A stretch of 64,000 nucleotides of DNA from Croceicoccus sp. Its GTDB lineage: Bacteria > Pseudomonadota > Alphaproteobacteria > Sphingomonadales > Sphingomonadaceae. The notes under the pieces were generated by a model. The model made no database searches. It saw nothing but the letters and a program-made list of their open reading frames with translations, and was not told the DNA's origin. Below, piece by piece: positions 8,408 to 17,711 of this stretch. Position numbers and translations under genes: made by a program. Numbering within the stretch: the first letter of the stretch is position 1; every line of letters starts with the position of its first letter. The DNA is taken from the NCBI GenBank assembly GCA_002694745.1, contig NZMY01000002.1, forward strand, positions 1 through 64,000. The letters run 5' to 3'.

Positions 8408-9672
8408 CCGCGATTCACCCCGAAACCACCGACCGGCAGGCGCAGCTGTCGCGCAATGCGGCGTTCGGTTTCGGTGCGGCCAACATTGTTGCGCTGGTCA
8501 TCCTGCAAGGCTTCGGCGTTCCCTTCGCCGGATCGTCGGTGCAACTGTGTCTTCCGATCTATTTTGCCAGCCTTTGCCTGATCGTCTTCGGATTGGGACT
8601 GACGATCTCGCCGGTTCGGCTGTTGCTGTACGGAGCCATGGTGGCGGCCATGGCCGTTTCGCAAATGCTCAGCGGGGCGATTGCCGACGCGCCCGCGCTG
8701 ATGCTCGTGCTCGTGCTCTATGCGGCATTCGTGATCGAGATACCGGTGGATTCCCAAACCCTGAAACGGGTCTTCGGGTTTTTTCAGGCCACGATGATGG
8801 GTGTGGCCGCTCTGGTCTTCCTGCAACATGCGGTCCAGTTCACGCTGGGTCCTGCCGCCTGGCCCAGCCTTCGCGAACTCGTGCCGGCCAGCCTGCTGTT
8901 TCCGGGATATAACTATCTTCAGCCATTCGACTATGGCTCTCCCTACATCAAGCCGAACGGGTTCTTCTTCCTGGAGGCCAGCTTCGTTTCGCAGTTCCTC
9001 GCCATCGCGCTTGTGGTCGAACTGGTGATGTTTCGGCGGATCTGGTTCATGGCCATCTTTGTCGCGGCCATCTTCGCGTCATTGGCGGGCTCGGGACTGC
9101 TTATTCTGGCGCTTGCGGCACCTGTTTTGGCTGTCCGTGCCCCCGCCAGGATCTGGTTGGCTGCCGCCATTCTGCTTGCCGCTACGGGCGTAGTCGCCGG
9201 GGCGCTTGGGTGGACCGAGGTGACCGGTCGGCGCATCGAGGAATTCAGCATGCCGGGCTCCTCGGCCTATAACCGCTATGTCCGGCCCATGCAGCAGCTG
9301 GGTCAACTGGTGGAGGAGCCCGAACGCGTGATCGTCGGTCATGGCGCCGGACGGGCACCGATAGGCGATGTGGGCGACGATACATTGCCTTTGTCGAAGA
9401 TGGCCTATGAATACGGCTTCGTCGCCACCCTGCTTCTGATAGCCTTGATGGTCACGGCGATGTTCGGGGGCGGGTCGAGCGCGAGGATCGCTACGCTGTT
9501 GTTCCTCTACTACAATCTTGGCGGCGGGGGATTGAGCGTCCCCGTCTATGTCCTGCTGCCTGCCCTGCTTGCGGCAAATCTGAAACCGCGCAGACCCGCG
9601 CTTCCGGAGAGGCTGGCCGATGAAGCGCCGGCAGCGGACCCGCTGCCGCCTGTCAGACCTTTAGCCGCCTAG
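8404..9672 (+). CDS. Wzy-like polysaccharide polymerase / O-antigen ligase-type membrane protein
   Basis: This 422-residue protein has about ten hydrophobic segments. A larger hydrophilic loop in the second half (around RRIEEFSMPGSSAYNRYVRP to GHGAGRAP) is the layout of Wzy polymerases and WaaL-type ligases. Sequence conservation in this group is low, so the call rests on topology, length and location between glycosyltransferases and the flippase. It would join lipid-linked repeat units in the periplasm. Translation starts at GTG 8404, overlapping the upstream stop by four bases. Its 3' end overlaps the convergent glycosyltransferase gene by 20 bases. Confidence 0.7.
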   Translation: MTAIHPETTDRQAQLSRNAAFGFGAANIVALVILQGFGVPFAGSSVQLCLPIYFASLCLIVFGLGLTISPVRLLLYGAMVAAMAVSQMLSGAIADAPALMLVLVLYAAFVIEIPVDSQTLKRVFGFFQATMMGVAALVFLQHAVQFTLGPAAWPSLRELVPASLLFPGYNYLQPFDYGSPYIKPNGFFFLEASFVSQFLAIALVVELVMFRRIWFMAIFVAAIFASLAGSGLLILALAAPVLAVRAPARIWLAAAILLAATGVVAGALGWTEVTGRRIEEFSMPGSSAYNRYVRPMQQLGQLVEEPERVIVGHGAGRAPIGDVGDDTLPLSKMAYEYGFVATLLLIALMVTAMFGGGSSARIATLLFLYYNLGGGGLSVPVYVLLPALLAANLKPRRPALPERLADEAPAADPLPPVRPLAA

Positions 9673-10789
9673 CAAATTCCGTTTCGTAGTTTTCGACCAT
9701 GCGTTCCAGCGTGAACTCGCGTGCCAGCAATCGGCCACGCTCGGCCATGGCTTCGCGCCCCTCTGGATCGCGCATAAGGTCGATCATCGCCTGACCCAGA
9801 TGTTCCGCACTGGGCGCCACGACGCGGGCGTCCTTGCCATCGCTCAGCCAGTCGCCGCCGAATCCCATATTGGTCGTAATGGCCGCCACGCCGAATGCCA
9901 TCGCTTCCGGCAAGGCCAGCCCGAAACCTTCCGATATGCTGGGAAACAGGAACAGCGAGCTTTGACGCAACATGGTCGCCTGCGCTGCCGGATCATAGCG
10001 CCCCATGACCTTCACATTCGGGCGATCGGCAGGGTCGAACTCGGCCACGATTTCGTCGGCATGCTGCTTCGCGCCCGCCACGACGAGTTTGGCCGCCGGA
10101 AAGACCGATCTCAGCTTGCGGAATGCGCGGGGGACATAGGCTGCACCCTTGCGCGCCTCCCACGTGGCAAGCCAGAGCAACTGGTCGGGATCGCGTGGCG
10201 TGTCATGCTGCTCCATGCTGGCCGCGAGCAATTCGGGATGAATGGCCGCCGGGATCAGGCACAGCTCGTGACCGGGCGGCATACGCGCGCCAACCCAGTC
10301 GAGGTCCTTGCGGTTCTGGACGACGGTAAGATCGGACGTCGCGATACCCTGCCAGTCCCAGCGCCTCTGCATTCGGCCGGTAATCAGCCGGTACATCGTG
10401 CTGGCCGACCAGTTGCCGATCCAATCTTCGGCCCGGTTGGCCAGGTCGTCGTACACGGCAAGTCCGTGGAGATGGTTCACCAGCAAGGGCCGTCTGCCCC
10501 CCTTCTTGCGCAAGCGGGCAAACAGGGGGGCGGCCATGCCGGACGAGGACATGATCACATCGAAATCGGAAGGGTTCTTCTTCTCGCCCATGGCGCTGAT
10601 CAGCCGCGGGAGCACGAGCCGTATCTTGAGAAGGTCGCCCACACCCTTGCCTTGCACGCCCGCATCTTCGGCGTGGTAAAGAGCAACCTCGTGTCCGCGC
10701 GCGCGCAGCGCGTCCGACAGCATGTGATAGATCCGCGATGCGCCCCCATTGGGATTGTTGGCGACATGGGAAAGCATCAGGATTTTCAT
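9653..10789 (-). CDS. GT4-family glycosyltransferase
   Basis: This 378-residue enzyme has a GT-B fold. The N-terminus, MKILMLSHVANNPNGGASR, has the glycine-rich acceptor-side loop, and the C-terminal nucleotide-sugar domain carries FLFPSISEGFGLALPEAMAFG, the E-x7-E element of GT4 retaining enzymes. The frame extends upstream to 10945, but the added 52 residues are unlike the family, so I place the start at ATG 10789. It probably transfers a hexose to the growing lipid-linked oligosaccharide. It is convergent with, and overlaps by 20 bases, the Wzy-like gene. Confidence 0.9.
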   Translation of the reverse strand: MKILMLSHVANNPNGGASRIYHMLSDALRARGHEVALYHAEDAGVQGKGVGDLLKIRLVLPRLISAMGEKKNPSDFDVIMSSSGMAAPLFARLRKKGGRRPLLVNHLHGLAVYDDLANRAEDWIGNWSASTMYRLITGRMQRRWDWQGIATSDLTVVQNRKDLDWVGARMPPGHELCLIPAAIHPELLAASMEQHDTPRDPDQLLWLATWEARKGAAYVPRAFRKLRSVFPAAKLVVAGAKQHADEIVAEFDPADRPNVKVMGRYDPAAQATMLRQSSLFLFPSISEGFGLALPEAMAFGVAAITTNMGFGGDWLSDGKDARVVAPSAEHLGQAMIDLMRDPEGREAMAERGRLLAREFTLERMVENYETEFARRLKV

Positions 10790-11038
10790 GCGGCGTCCGG
10801 GCAAAGTCACGTCAGCCCGCTCTGCCGCCAGCCTGCCTTGCGGCGGGGCGCCGCGCTGGACGAAACGCTGGAAGGGATCGAGAAGAAGTAGCCGATCTTG
10901 CACTGCAGTACCTCCGGCCATACGACACGGCTGGGCGTGGCCCATTCAGCGAAAAAGATGGTGGCGCATTTCAAGGGCAATGTCAGCAATCTATTTTGCA
11001 TCGCAGCAAGACGGCGACGTGCGCGAAATCGTCATGGG

Positions 11039-12475
11039 TCAAATAGCCTTTTGAGCCGCATTGGGCCGCACGATCTGCATGACGGTTCTCCTTTCCAGCA
11101 GCAGGATCAGGGTCACGTAAACCGCTGCGCCGGTCACGATTTTCGTCGCCAGCCCCATGATCCCGTCAATCTCGAATTCTAGATCGATGAAGGACAGCAT
11201 GGCCCCCATCCCCAGCAAGGCCAATCCAATCCGCATAAATGGCCTGAATTGATCCACATATGCGATCCCGCCGCTGCGATGGAGAACGAGCGCCCCGACG
11301 GTGAAATAGGCAAGGCCGAACAATGGCCACAGCATCAGCGTCCAATGAATGTCCAGCCCGACCGATGCGAGCAGAATGGTTCCTATGCCGGTGATCGGCA
11401 ACCCAAGCGCCTGTACCATGACCCAGCGCCCCGGATAGCCCAGCGCCTTCACCGCAGCGCCCCAGACCACGCAGGAAAAGTTGAGCAGGCTCCAGATATT
11501 GACCGCCACAAGCGCGATCGCCGCCCCTTCCCATCCCGGCCCAAGCAGCACGGCAATCAGATCGGCGCTGACGAACGCCATTCCGACGAACACCGGTCCG
11601 GTCACAAGAAACGCCATGCGCGACCCCTGCGATATCATCGCGGCCAGCCTGTCCCGGTCATGCGCGACACGCGACAGGATCGGCAGCGCCAGCCTTTGCG
11701 TCACCATCGCCAGCAAGGCCCCGACACCGTCGTTGATCCTGAATGCAATGCTTGTCTGACCGACGGGCACGACGCCGTAATAATAACCCAGCAGGACATT
11801 GAACACGCGGGGCGTGGCGGCCCCCAGAAACGCATCGGTCACGCTGAACACGCCAAACGAGGTCAGCTCTTTCGTATAGCCCCAATGCGGCCTGAACCGG
11901 GGCATGCGCGATTGCGACGCCAGCATGGTCACCGCTGCCACGAACGCAAATCCGACATTGCCCAGAACGACGCACCAGGCACCGAACCCGGCCAGTGCCA
12001 GCCCAATGGTGAGCGATCCACCGACCAGTTTCGCCGTCATATTGCAACGCGACAGGATCCTGAAACGCAGCTTGCGCGCAAACACCGCCTCGGGAATGCC
12101 GCGGATGCCGAGCAGCAGACAGGTCAGCGCCTGAACCCTGATCAGCCATGTCAGGTCCGGCTCGTCCAGCCAGTCGGCAAACAGCGGCGCGAGCAGGAAC
12201 AGCAGCAGAAACACGGCGGTTCCGGCGATCATCGCGCCGGCAAAGGCGGCATCGATGATCCGTACCGACCAATAGCGGCGCCGGACCAGCGCCTCGCTAA
12301 ACGGCATGGCGATGATTGTTTCGGCCAGCGATACGATAAGAAAGGCCAGACTGCCGAGGCCGAATGCGGCGGGGCCGATGATCCTGCCCGCCGCGAGGCT
12401 GACCACGATGGCGGTGAACAGTGCCACGAACGCTTCTGCCGAACCCCACGCAATCGATCCGCGAAGGTTCTTCAC
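11039..12475 (-). CDS. Wzx-like polysaccharide flippase (MOP superfamily)
   Basis: This 478-residue protein has about 12-14 predicted membrane helices and the MOP/polysaccharide-transporter pattern. The amphipathic N-terminus leads into SIAWGSAEAFVALFTAIVVS and then GRIIGPAAFGLGSLA, typical of lipopolysaccharide and exopolysaccharide flippases. It should move undecaprenyl-linked repeat units across the inner membrane for the Wzy-like enzyme. It is the last gene of a minus-strand block in which neighbouring genes overlap by 4-7 bases. Its start overlaps the upstream glycosyltransferase stop by four bases. Confidence 0.88.
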   Translation of the reverse strand: MKNLRGSIAWGSAEAFVALFTAIVVSLAAGRIIGPAAFGLGSLAFLIVSLAETIIAMPFSEALVRRRYWSVRIIDAAFAGAMIAGTAVFLLLFLLAPLFADWLDEPDLTWLIRVQALTCLLLGIRGIPEAVFARKLRFRILSRCNMTAKLVGGSLTIGLALAGFGAWCVVLGNVGFAFVAAVTMLASQSRMPRFRPHWGYTKELTSFGVFSVTDAFLGAATPRVFNVLLGYYYGVVPVGQTSIAFRINDGVGALLAMVTQRLALPILSRVAHDRDRLAAMISQGSRMAFLVTGPVFVGMAFVSADLIAVLLGPGWEGAAIALVAVNIWSLLNFSCVVWGAAVKALGYPGRWVMVQALGLPITGIGTILLASVGLDIHWTLMLWPLFGLAYFTVGALVLHRSGGIAYVDQFRPFMRIGLALLGMGAMLSFIDLEFEIDGIMGLATKIVTGAAVYVTLILLLERRTVMQIVRPNAAQKAI

Positions 12476-13665
12476 GACAGGGACCGTATCAGGGAAAGCA
12501 GGCGCTTGCCGTTTTCGGCCCAGTCATATTGCCGCGATGCAGCCTCGAACGCTGCCTCCTGCATCGCGTTCAACCGGTCGAAATCGTCGATGGCGGCAAT
12601 GATCTCGTCGCAAAGCGCTGCGCTGTTCGGCGCCTTCAGGCAATGGCGGACCACCTCGCTGGCCTGCCCGGCAAGCGCCGATTCCAGTCCGGCGACAGGC
12701 GTGCGGGTCATGACATAATCGAGTACCTTCAGCTTGAAGCCGCCGCCGACAGCTTCGATCACCAATCCCATCCGGCATGCCTGAAGGAAAGCTGGCAAAT
12801 CATCGACATAGCCCAGGAAACGGCTTGCCTTGCAGCTTGCCTCAAGCTTGCGCCGAAAATCGTCGGGAGCGCCGCCGACGATAGCGAGTTCGATGCCCGC
12901 CCGGTCGAGCAAGGCGTCGGCGACATCGAGGAATGCGCGCAGATTATGCTGCTTCACGATCCACTGATACGATCCGACTATGGCAACGCGCCTAGGAGTA
13001 TCCCGGTCTATCCCGCGCGCCCCGACGCGGGTGCCGTTATAGCCCGGCGGTATGACCGCAAGATCGCCGCCTGCACCGATCGAACGGAAGGCGTCGGCGT
13101 CCTCTGCAGTCAGCGTGACGACTGCCTCGCACGCTTCGGCCAGCGCACGCTCTGCCCTTGCGGTACGGCGGGCATTCAGCGCGAGCACCGCCTTACGCAG
13201 CCGGTTGCCGCGATAGGCTGCGGCGAGATCGCGGGTAACCTGCGTCTCGAAATCATGAGCCACATGGATCACGGGAGGACGCTTGCCCGCCCTCGTCCGA
13301 AGGATCGGCAGTGCCCAGATCAAGGCATACTGGTCGAGTACGATCGCGTCCCACTGCTCCTCCAGCAGCGAGATCAGAACCCGCTTGTATTCGCCCGTAC
13401 CGAAACGGCCCGCGACAAGCGGCAGGGACGAGGCCAGCGCGCGATATTGCGATGCCGGTTTTCCCGGCACGATCCTGAACTCAAGAGAAGAAAGGTAGTC
13501 CTGCGGATTTGCATCGGGCGCGTCCGGGCTCGGCAGCCCGACGAAACAGACATGCGCGCCCGACTCTGCCAGCGCTTGCGCGAGAAAGCCGGTGTACATC
13601 CTGTCCCCCGCGTCTAGCGGCAGGGGCATGGCGCGCGCCAGCCACAGGACTCTGGGGCCGCTCAC
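12472..13665 (-). CDS. GT4-family glycosyltransferase (second)
   Basis: This 397-residue GT-B enzyme starts MSGPRVLWLARAMPLPLDAG, the usual first strand and acceptor loop. A nucleotide-sugar domain follows, with VAIVGSYQWIVKQHN, GYVDDLPAFLQACRMG and GGGFKLKVLDYVMTRTPV. The last resembles the GT4 donor-site motif, although the E-x7-E pair is not obvious (E-A-V-GGGFKLKVLDY contains a single acidic residue), so the subfamily is uncertain. It is translationally coupled by four-base overlaps to the GMC oxidoreductase gene before it and the flippase gene after it. It probably adds a sugar to the exopolysaccharide repeat unit. Confidence 0.85.
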   Translation of the reverse strand: MSGPRVLWLARAMPLPLDAGDRMYTGFLAQALAESGAHVCFVGLPSPDAPDANPQDYLSSLEFRIVPGKPASQYRALASSLPLVAGRFGTGEYKRVLISLLEEQWDAIVLDQYALIWALPILRTRAGKRPPVIHVAHDFETQVTRDLAAAYRGNRLRKAVLALNARRTARAERALAEACEAVVTLTAEDADAFRSIGAGGDLAVIPPGYNGTRVGARGIDRDTPRRVAIVGSYQWIVKQHNLRAFLDVADALLDRAGIELAIVGGAPDDFRRKLEASCKASRFLGYVDDLPAFLQACRMGLVIEAVGGGFKLKVLDYVMTRTPVAGLESALAGQASEVVRHCLKAPNSAALCDEIIAAIDDFDRLNAMQEAAFEAASRQYDWAENGKRLLSLIRSLS

Positions 13666-15326
13666 GCCGCCACCGCCTTGAGCCGATCAGCCAGTCTCAA
13701 GGCCAGAGCCACGATCGTCAGGGTCGGATTCGCGTGGCCGCTGGTGGGAAATACCGACGCGCTCGCCACATGCAGATTATCGAGCCCGTGGACACGGCAG
13801 TGCTGATCGACCACACCGTTCGAGGCATCCTGCGCCATGCGGGTTAGCCCGATGTGGTGACCGCCAACGGCAACCGGATTCTGCGCCGCCTCGGCCAGTT
13901 CGGGCAGGCTCTCCTCGATCTCCGCAACGCCGCTTTCCGCAAGGCTGTCGTTCAAGGCGCGATAGGCTGCCCTTGCGCTGGCCACGTCAAGTTCCGACGG
14001 CTTCCAGTCGATCTGCAAGCGAAACATGCCATGCCGGTCGCGTTCGCTGGAAAGGGTGACGCGGCTCGCGCGCTGCGGTTCCTGCTCGACGTTCATGTCG
14101 AGGGCGTACCGTCCCTCGCCGTTCTTGAGCGCGACATAGGGCAGCTTGCGCCGGGCCAGCATATGGCGTTTGATCCAGTCGATGCCGAATCCTGCCACGC
14201 GCGGCGCACCGGCGACGATATTGCGCATGTGCCCCGTCCAGAAAGCGGTGCGATGCTCCATCGCGGCGGCGGCCACATGATCCACCATCGCCAGTTTCCT
14301 GCGATATTCGGGAATGACGGTATTCTTGGCCACATACATCAGCGACAGGATGCCGTCGCGATGCGCAGGATCGACGATCCCCGGATGGTGCAACCGTACC
14401 GACGCATTCAAGACCTGGTAATCCCGCTGAAACTGCGGCGACAGCGTGAACTTGCGCCGGGCATAGACGCCATCGCGCGTCATTTCGAAGCCATGGCTCA
14501 CCGCCCTGCCTTTCGGCGTCAGCCTCAAGGTTCCCGCCGACAGTTCAAGGTGGCACATATAGGTCCGGCCAAGAAAATCGGAATGGTTACCGATCCCGCC
14601 CTGATCGAACCAGCTGTTGGCCAGCAGGCGATAGGTTTCGAGGCCCCCCGCAGCCACTACCACCTGCGCGGCCCTGATCGTTTGCCGCGTTCCGTCAGGT
14701 GCCGTCGCCACGCAGCCCGTGACGCCGCTGAAATCGCCGCGCGGAGGCAGATCGACGCAGGCTGCATTGGTGACCATCCTGACATCGGCTGCCGCCACCA
14801 GTTTCTCGCGATACTTGGCGAAAACGTCGGTCGGCAGGCTGAACCGCTCGATCACATCGGTCTTCATCGCGCCGTCGGCGAATCCGTCGATCAGCTGGCC
14901 ATCCGGCAGGGCGGATGCGGATCGATAATCGAACTCACCGGCATCGAGAACGTTCTGAGCCCGCCGGTAGAACGGCACGAGTTCCTCGTAATCCATCGGC
15001 CAGCCGGACAGCGGCACCCAGTCCCGCTTTTCGAAATCGACGGGATCGAGGGGGAGGCATCGCCCACCCCAGATTGCGGACGCCCCGCCCGCACGCCGGT
15101 GCCGGTACAGCGACGGTTCGGGATGCGCGGGGTTCCGGCTTTCCCCTTCGAGAAACGACTGGCTGTCGGGATCTGGCTTCTCGCCGCCAGCTTCGAGAAG
15201 GATGACGTCCTTGCCGCTGCCCATCAGTTCGAGGGCAATGGCAATTCCGGCGGGTCCTGCCCCGACGATGCAGATGTCGCATGCGGTGTCGTCGGGCAGC
15301 TTCTGCCGCGTCAGGTCGGTCAGCAT
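13662..15326 (-). CDS. GMC-family FAD-dependent oxidoreductase
   Basis: This 554-residue protein has the N-terminal dinucleotide fold (DICIVGAGPAGIAIALELM, then E at the end of the second strand in LLEAGGE). It ends with the C-terminal GMC region, where GGHHIGLTRM supplies the catalytic histidine area and HANPTLTIVALALRLAD closes the FAD site. GMC enzymes oxidise alcohols, sugars or sugar alcohols. Its overlap with an aldo/keto reductase on one side (seven bases) and a glycosyltransferase on the other (four bases) suggests that it modifies a polysaccharide precursor or acceptor. The substrate is not deducible. There is no signal peptide, so the enzyme should be cytoplasmic. Confidence 0.88.
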   Translation of the reverse strand: MLTDLTRQKLPDDTACDICIVGAGPAGIAIALELMGSGKDVILLEAGGEKPDPDSQSFLEGESRNPAHPEPSLYRHRRAGGASAIWGGRCLPLDPVDFEKRDWVPLSGWPMDYEELVPFYRRAQNVLDAGEFDYRSASALPDGQLIDGFADGAMKTDVIERFSLPTDVFAKYREKLVAAADVRMVTNAACVDLPPRGDFSGVTGCVATAPDGTRQTIRAAQVVVAAGGLETYRLLANSWFDQGGIGNHSDFLGRTYMCHLELSAGTLRLTPKGRAVSHGFEMTRDGVYARRKFTLSPQFQRDYQVLNASVRLHHPGIVDPAHRDGILSLMYVAKNTVIPEYRRKLAMVDHVAAAAMEHRTAFWTGHMRNIVAGAPRVAGFGIDWIKRHMLARRKLPYVALKNGEGRYALDMNVEQEPQRASRVTLSSERDRHGMFRLQIDWKPSELDVASARAAYRALNDSLAESGVAEIEESLPELAEAAQNPVAVGGHHIGLTRMAQDASNGVVDQHCRVHGLDNLHVASASVFPTSGHANPTLTIVALALRLADRLKAVAA

Positions 15327-16117
15327 GACCGGGCCTTCGCCATGGCGTCATGCGCCTGCCGCAGATGATCGGGATTGCCGGTACCGACAAGAGCCACGCT
15401 CACCCCATTGGGTACGGAACCCATCGCCGCGTCGATGTCATGGTCGGTCCGGCCCGCGAACAACTCGCGCACGATCAGTTCGACCTCGCCGGCCATGGCT
15501 TTTTGCTTGAGGCGCGGATCCAACAGCAGCACTTGCAGCGGCAATTGCACGACTTCCACCCTGCTGTCCGCAAGCGCAGCTTCGAAAGCTGCGGCGTCGT
15601 CGATCGAGACACCGACCCGCCGCGCCATGCCGCGATCCTTGAAGTTGACGAGATGGTCCATGGCATCGCCTTTACCCAGGACGTCTGCCGATGGGCTGTG
15701 CAGCAGGAAATTATCGACCGTTTCGCGCCGCAAACGGCGAAGCGAACCAACGATCGCCTTTTCGAGATGCCCCCGGCTCCAGTCCTGTGGAAGGAGCCCT
15801 GCCCTGCTGGCCGCCGCAGCCCTGGTCAGGCCTGCCCGCCGGTCCATCAAAGGCTTCAGGATCGGTTTTGCGGTCAGCACAAGCCGTTTTGCCAAGGGGA
15901 ACCGCTGACCCGCCTTGGTCGTGATGACCGCGTCCGGCGTGGAGGCAAGCAAGCGGCCCAGAAACCTCTCGCTGTCCCCCTGTCCGTAGATATCGGCCGT
16001 ATCGAAATGCCGAACCCCCATGTCGAGCGCGGCTTCGACAAGGCCGCGCGCCGACTGCGCATCCGTCCCGCCGACGAGCGAACCGAAGCGACTGCAACCC
16101 AGTCCGATTGTCGTCAC
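15320..16117 (-). CDS. Aldo/keto reductase
   Basis: This 265-residue TIM-barrel oxidoreductase has most of the AKR tetrad in place: D39 in FDTADIYGQGDSE, Y44, K68 in ITTKAG, and the histidine in NFLLHSPS. It should reduce a carbonyl with NADPH. It is shorter than the usual 300-330 residues, mainly near the C-terminus. It uses a GTG start at 16117 and is the first gene of the overlapping minus-strand block ending in the flippase gene. Paired with the GMC oxidoreductase it may form an oxidation/reduction couple on a sugar; that is inference. Confidence 0.87.
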   Translation of the reverse strand: MTTIGLGCSRFGSLVGGTDAQSARGLVEAALDMGVRHFDTADIYGQGDSERFLGRLLASTPDAVITTKAGQRFPLAKRLVLTAKPILKPLMDRRAGLTRAAAASRAGLLPQDWSRGHLEKAIVGSLRRLRRETVDNFLLHSPSADVLGKGDAMDHLVNFKDRGMARRVGVSIDDAAAFEAALADSRVEVVQLPLQVLLLDPRLKQKAMAGEVELIVRELFAGRTDHDIDAAMGSVPNGVSVALVGTGNPDHLRQAHDAMAKARSC

Positions 16118-16377
16118 GATGTCCGCTTCTCATGGCCAGTGGCAGACCGGGCATGGCCGCGACGCCCGCAATGCGCCGGGCCGTGCCATAGGAATGGAGA
16201 TAAGCGACAGTGGAACAAAGCAAAATCCCGGGGTGCTGGCCCTGCGTTCCGGCCGTTGTCGCCCATTCCGGGAAATGCCGTCAAGACGGCGAGGACGCAG
16301 TTGCAGCATTCAAAGGGGCTAGATGCCTCGCTCTTTCGTGCCGCAACGGGCCCTTCCCACGCCCATGCCGGTCTGCA

Positions 16378-17517
16378 TCACTCCAGCAGTTCGACCAGTT
16401 CCCGGTAATCGTCCGATACGCTTGGATATTGGTCCCGGCTCAACTGCCCCGGATAATCGGCGTTCGAATCCCAATAGGATTGATAGACGAAATCATAGCG
16501 GTCGAACCATTCCGCTGCCTTGTCGACGATCAGACCGGAATCGTTCGATCTTACGCCCCACTCGGACATGGCCGTCTTCTTGCCGTGCGAACGCGCGAAA
16601 TCCTGCTGCCATTGCAGGCCATAGCTGCGCGTGACCGCGAAATCCCATGTCTTGTCGGGCCCGCCCGGATCGTCCGGATGCACATAGAAGCTGAGGCCGA
16701 CGATATCGACCACGTCGTCGCCCGGATAGGCATCCTCGGGGTTCATGCCGAGATCGCCGATATTGGGCGCCCATTCGAAACGGAAACGGTTCGAGACCGA
16801 ACGGAATGCCTCGACGAACTTGCGGAAGCCGTTGCGGTACTCGGCTTCCTTGCCGGCGGCCGCCCAGGGCTGCCAGTTGCCGTTGAATTCCCAGCCCGTA
16901 CGGACATGGATCGGCCCGTTACCCGGCGACGCGTCGAGCAGTGTCCGCGCGGCATTGCGATAGTGATCATCGTAATCGCCGGCGGCGGCTGCATAGAGAT
17001 TGCCGCCCTGCTCGAACAGCGGGATGGTCCAGTACTTCGTGCGGTTCACATCCTTCCACTCATTGGCCAGCCAGCCGATGGAGCTTTCCCAATCGGTCCA
17101 GTTTGCCCGGCCGGTATGAAGCTGAACCGCCTCGCTCCGGGCGCCGAGCCATGCCTCATAGCTACCGAGCGCAGCCGGCTGATTGCCGACATAGACCGAA
17201 TTCACGGTGATGTTGCTGCTGCCGCTTGGCGCGGGCGAAGGCGCCGGGGAAGGTGTGGGTGCAGGTGCGGGTGCGGGTGAAGGAGTGGGGGTCGGCGCTG
17301 GATTCGGAGACGGTGTTGGTGTTGGTGTTGGTGTTGGTGTTGGTGATGGCGCCGGTGTGGGTGATGGTGACTTGCCTGAAGAATCAGGCGCGATCACCAC
17401 GGGCGGTTTGTCAGTCGCAGAGGTCTCCGACCCGCTTCCTCCTCCACAGGCCGTGAGGATCAGGGCTAGGCATACGCTGCTCATGGCGCGTTCATAACAG
17501 TGTTTTGTGGCGGTCAT
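16378..17517 (-). CDS. GH26-like glycoside hydrolase lipoprotein with a Pro/Thr/Ser linker
   Basis: The 379-residue product begins with a lipoprotein signal (LILTAC, modified cysteine C24). A Pro-Thr/Ser/Ala linker runs over residues 47-100, then a catalytic domain resembling GH26 endo-glycanases. The acid/base is likely E210 in VRTGWEFNGNW and the nucleophile E319 in AMSEWGV. It should sit in the cell envelope and cut a beta-linked polysaccharide, perhaps trimming the exopolysaccharide made here. ATG 17517 is chosen because it gives a charged n-region; ATG 17484 is also possible. An in-frame extension to 17691 looks spurious. Confidence 0.78.
   Translation of the reverse strand: MTATKHCYERAMSSVCLALILTACGGGSGSETSATDKPPVVIAPDSSGKSPSPTPAPSPTPTPTPTPTPSPNPAPTPTPSPAPAPAPTPSPAPSPAPSGSSNITVNSVYVGNQPAALGSYEAWLGARSEAVQLHTGRANWTDWESSIGWLANEWKDVNRTKYWTIPLFEQGGNLYAAAAGDYDDHYRNAARTLLDASPGNGPIHVRTGWEFNGNWQPWAAAGKEAEYRNGFRKFVEAFRSVSNRFRFEWAPNIGDLGMNPEDAYPGDDVVDIVGLSFYVHPDDPGGPDKTWDFAVTRSYGLQWQQDFARSHGKKTAMSEWGVRSNDSGLIVDKAAEWFDRYDFVYQSYWDSNADYPGQLSRDQYPSVSDDYRELVELLE
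17312..17341 (-). repeat. Hexanucleotide tandem repeat coding the Pro-Thr linker
   Basis: Five perfect copies of GGTGTT (plus strand) encode alternating Pro-Thr in the linker of the GH26-like lipoprotein. Six-base units change linker length without altering the frame. Degenerate copies flank the perfect block. Confidence 0.9.
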
Positions 17518-17632
17518 GTGCGGAAAAGGCCACAGGATGCTTAACGTCCGATAAATGCGATGAGTTGACGCATTGTTAACCCGATCGGATGAGGCAGGAA
17601 TGCCACGAAGCGTGGAACTAATCCGTAGGAGT

Positions 17633-17667
17633 AGGTGGACGCCCCGAATTGCGGGCCCGATCCACCT
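17633..17667 (-). terminator. Candidate hairpin downstream of fliA
   Basis: AGGTGGA (17633-17639) pairs with TCCACCT (17661-17667), with an inner GCCC/GGGC stem. It lies 45 bases after the fliA stop codon. There is no T run on the minus strand, so it is at best a weak or protein-assisted terminator. A smaller CCACG-AAG-CGTGG hairpin lies at 17603-17615. Confidence 0.35.
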
Positions 17668-17711
17668 GTCAAGCCGCCGCCGAATCCGCACTGAAAAATG
17701 GCGCGATTCGC

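Noticed and set aside
13854-15368. Long plus-strand open frame opposite the GMC oxidoreductase
   Set aside because: The opposite strand has clear FAD motifs; this frame has none and is low in hydrophobic periodicity.
17541-17580. CtrA-like half-sites (TTGA-N7-TTAAC) near 17565-17580
   Set aside because: One mismatch in a short motif that is common by chance, and no flagellar gene starts there.
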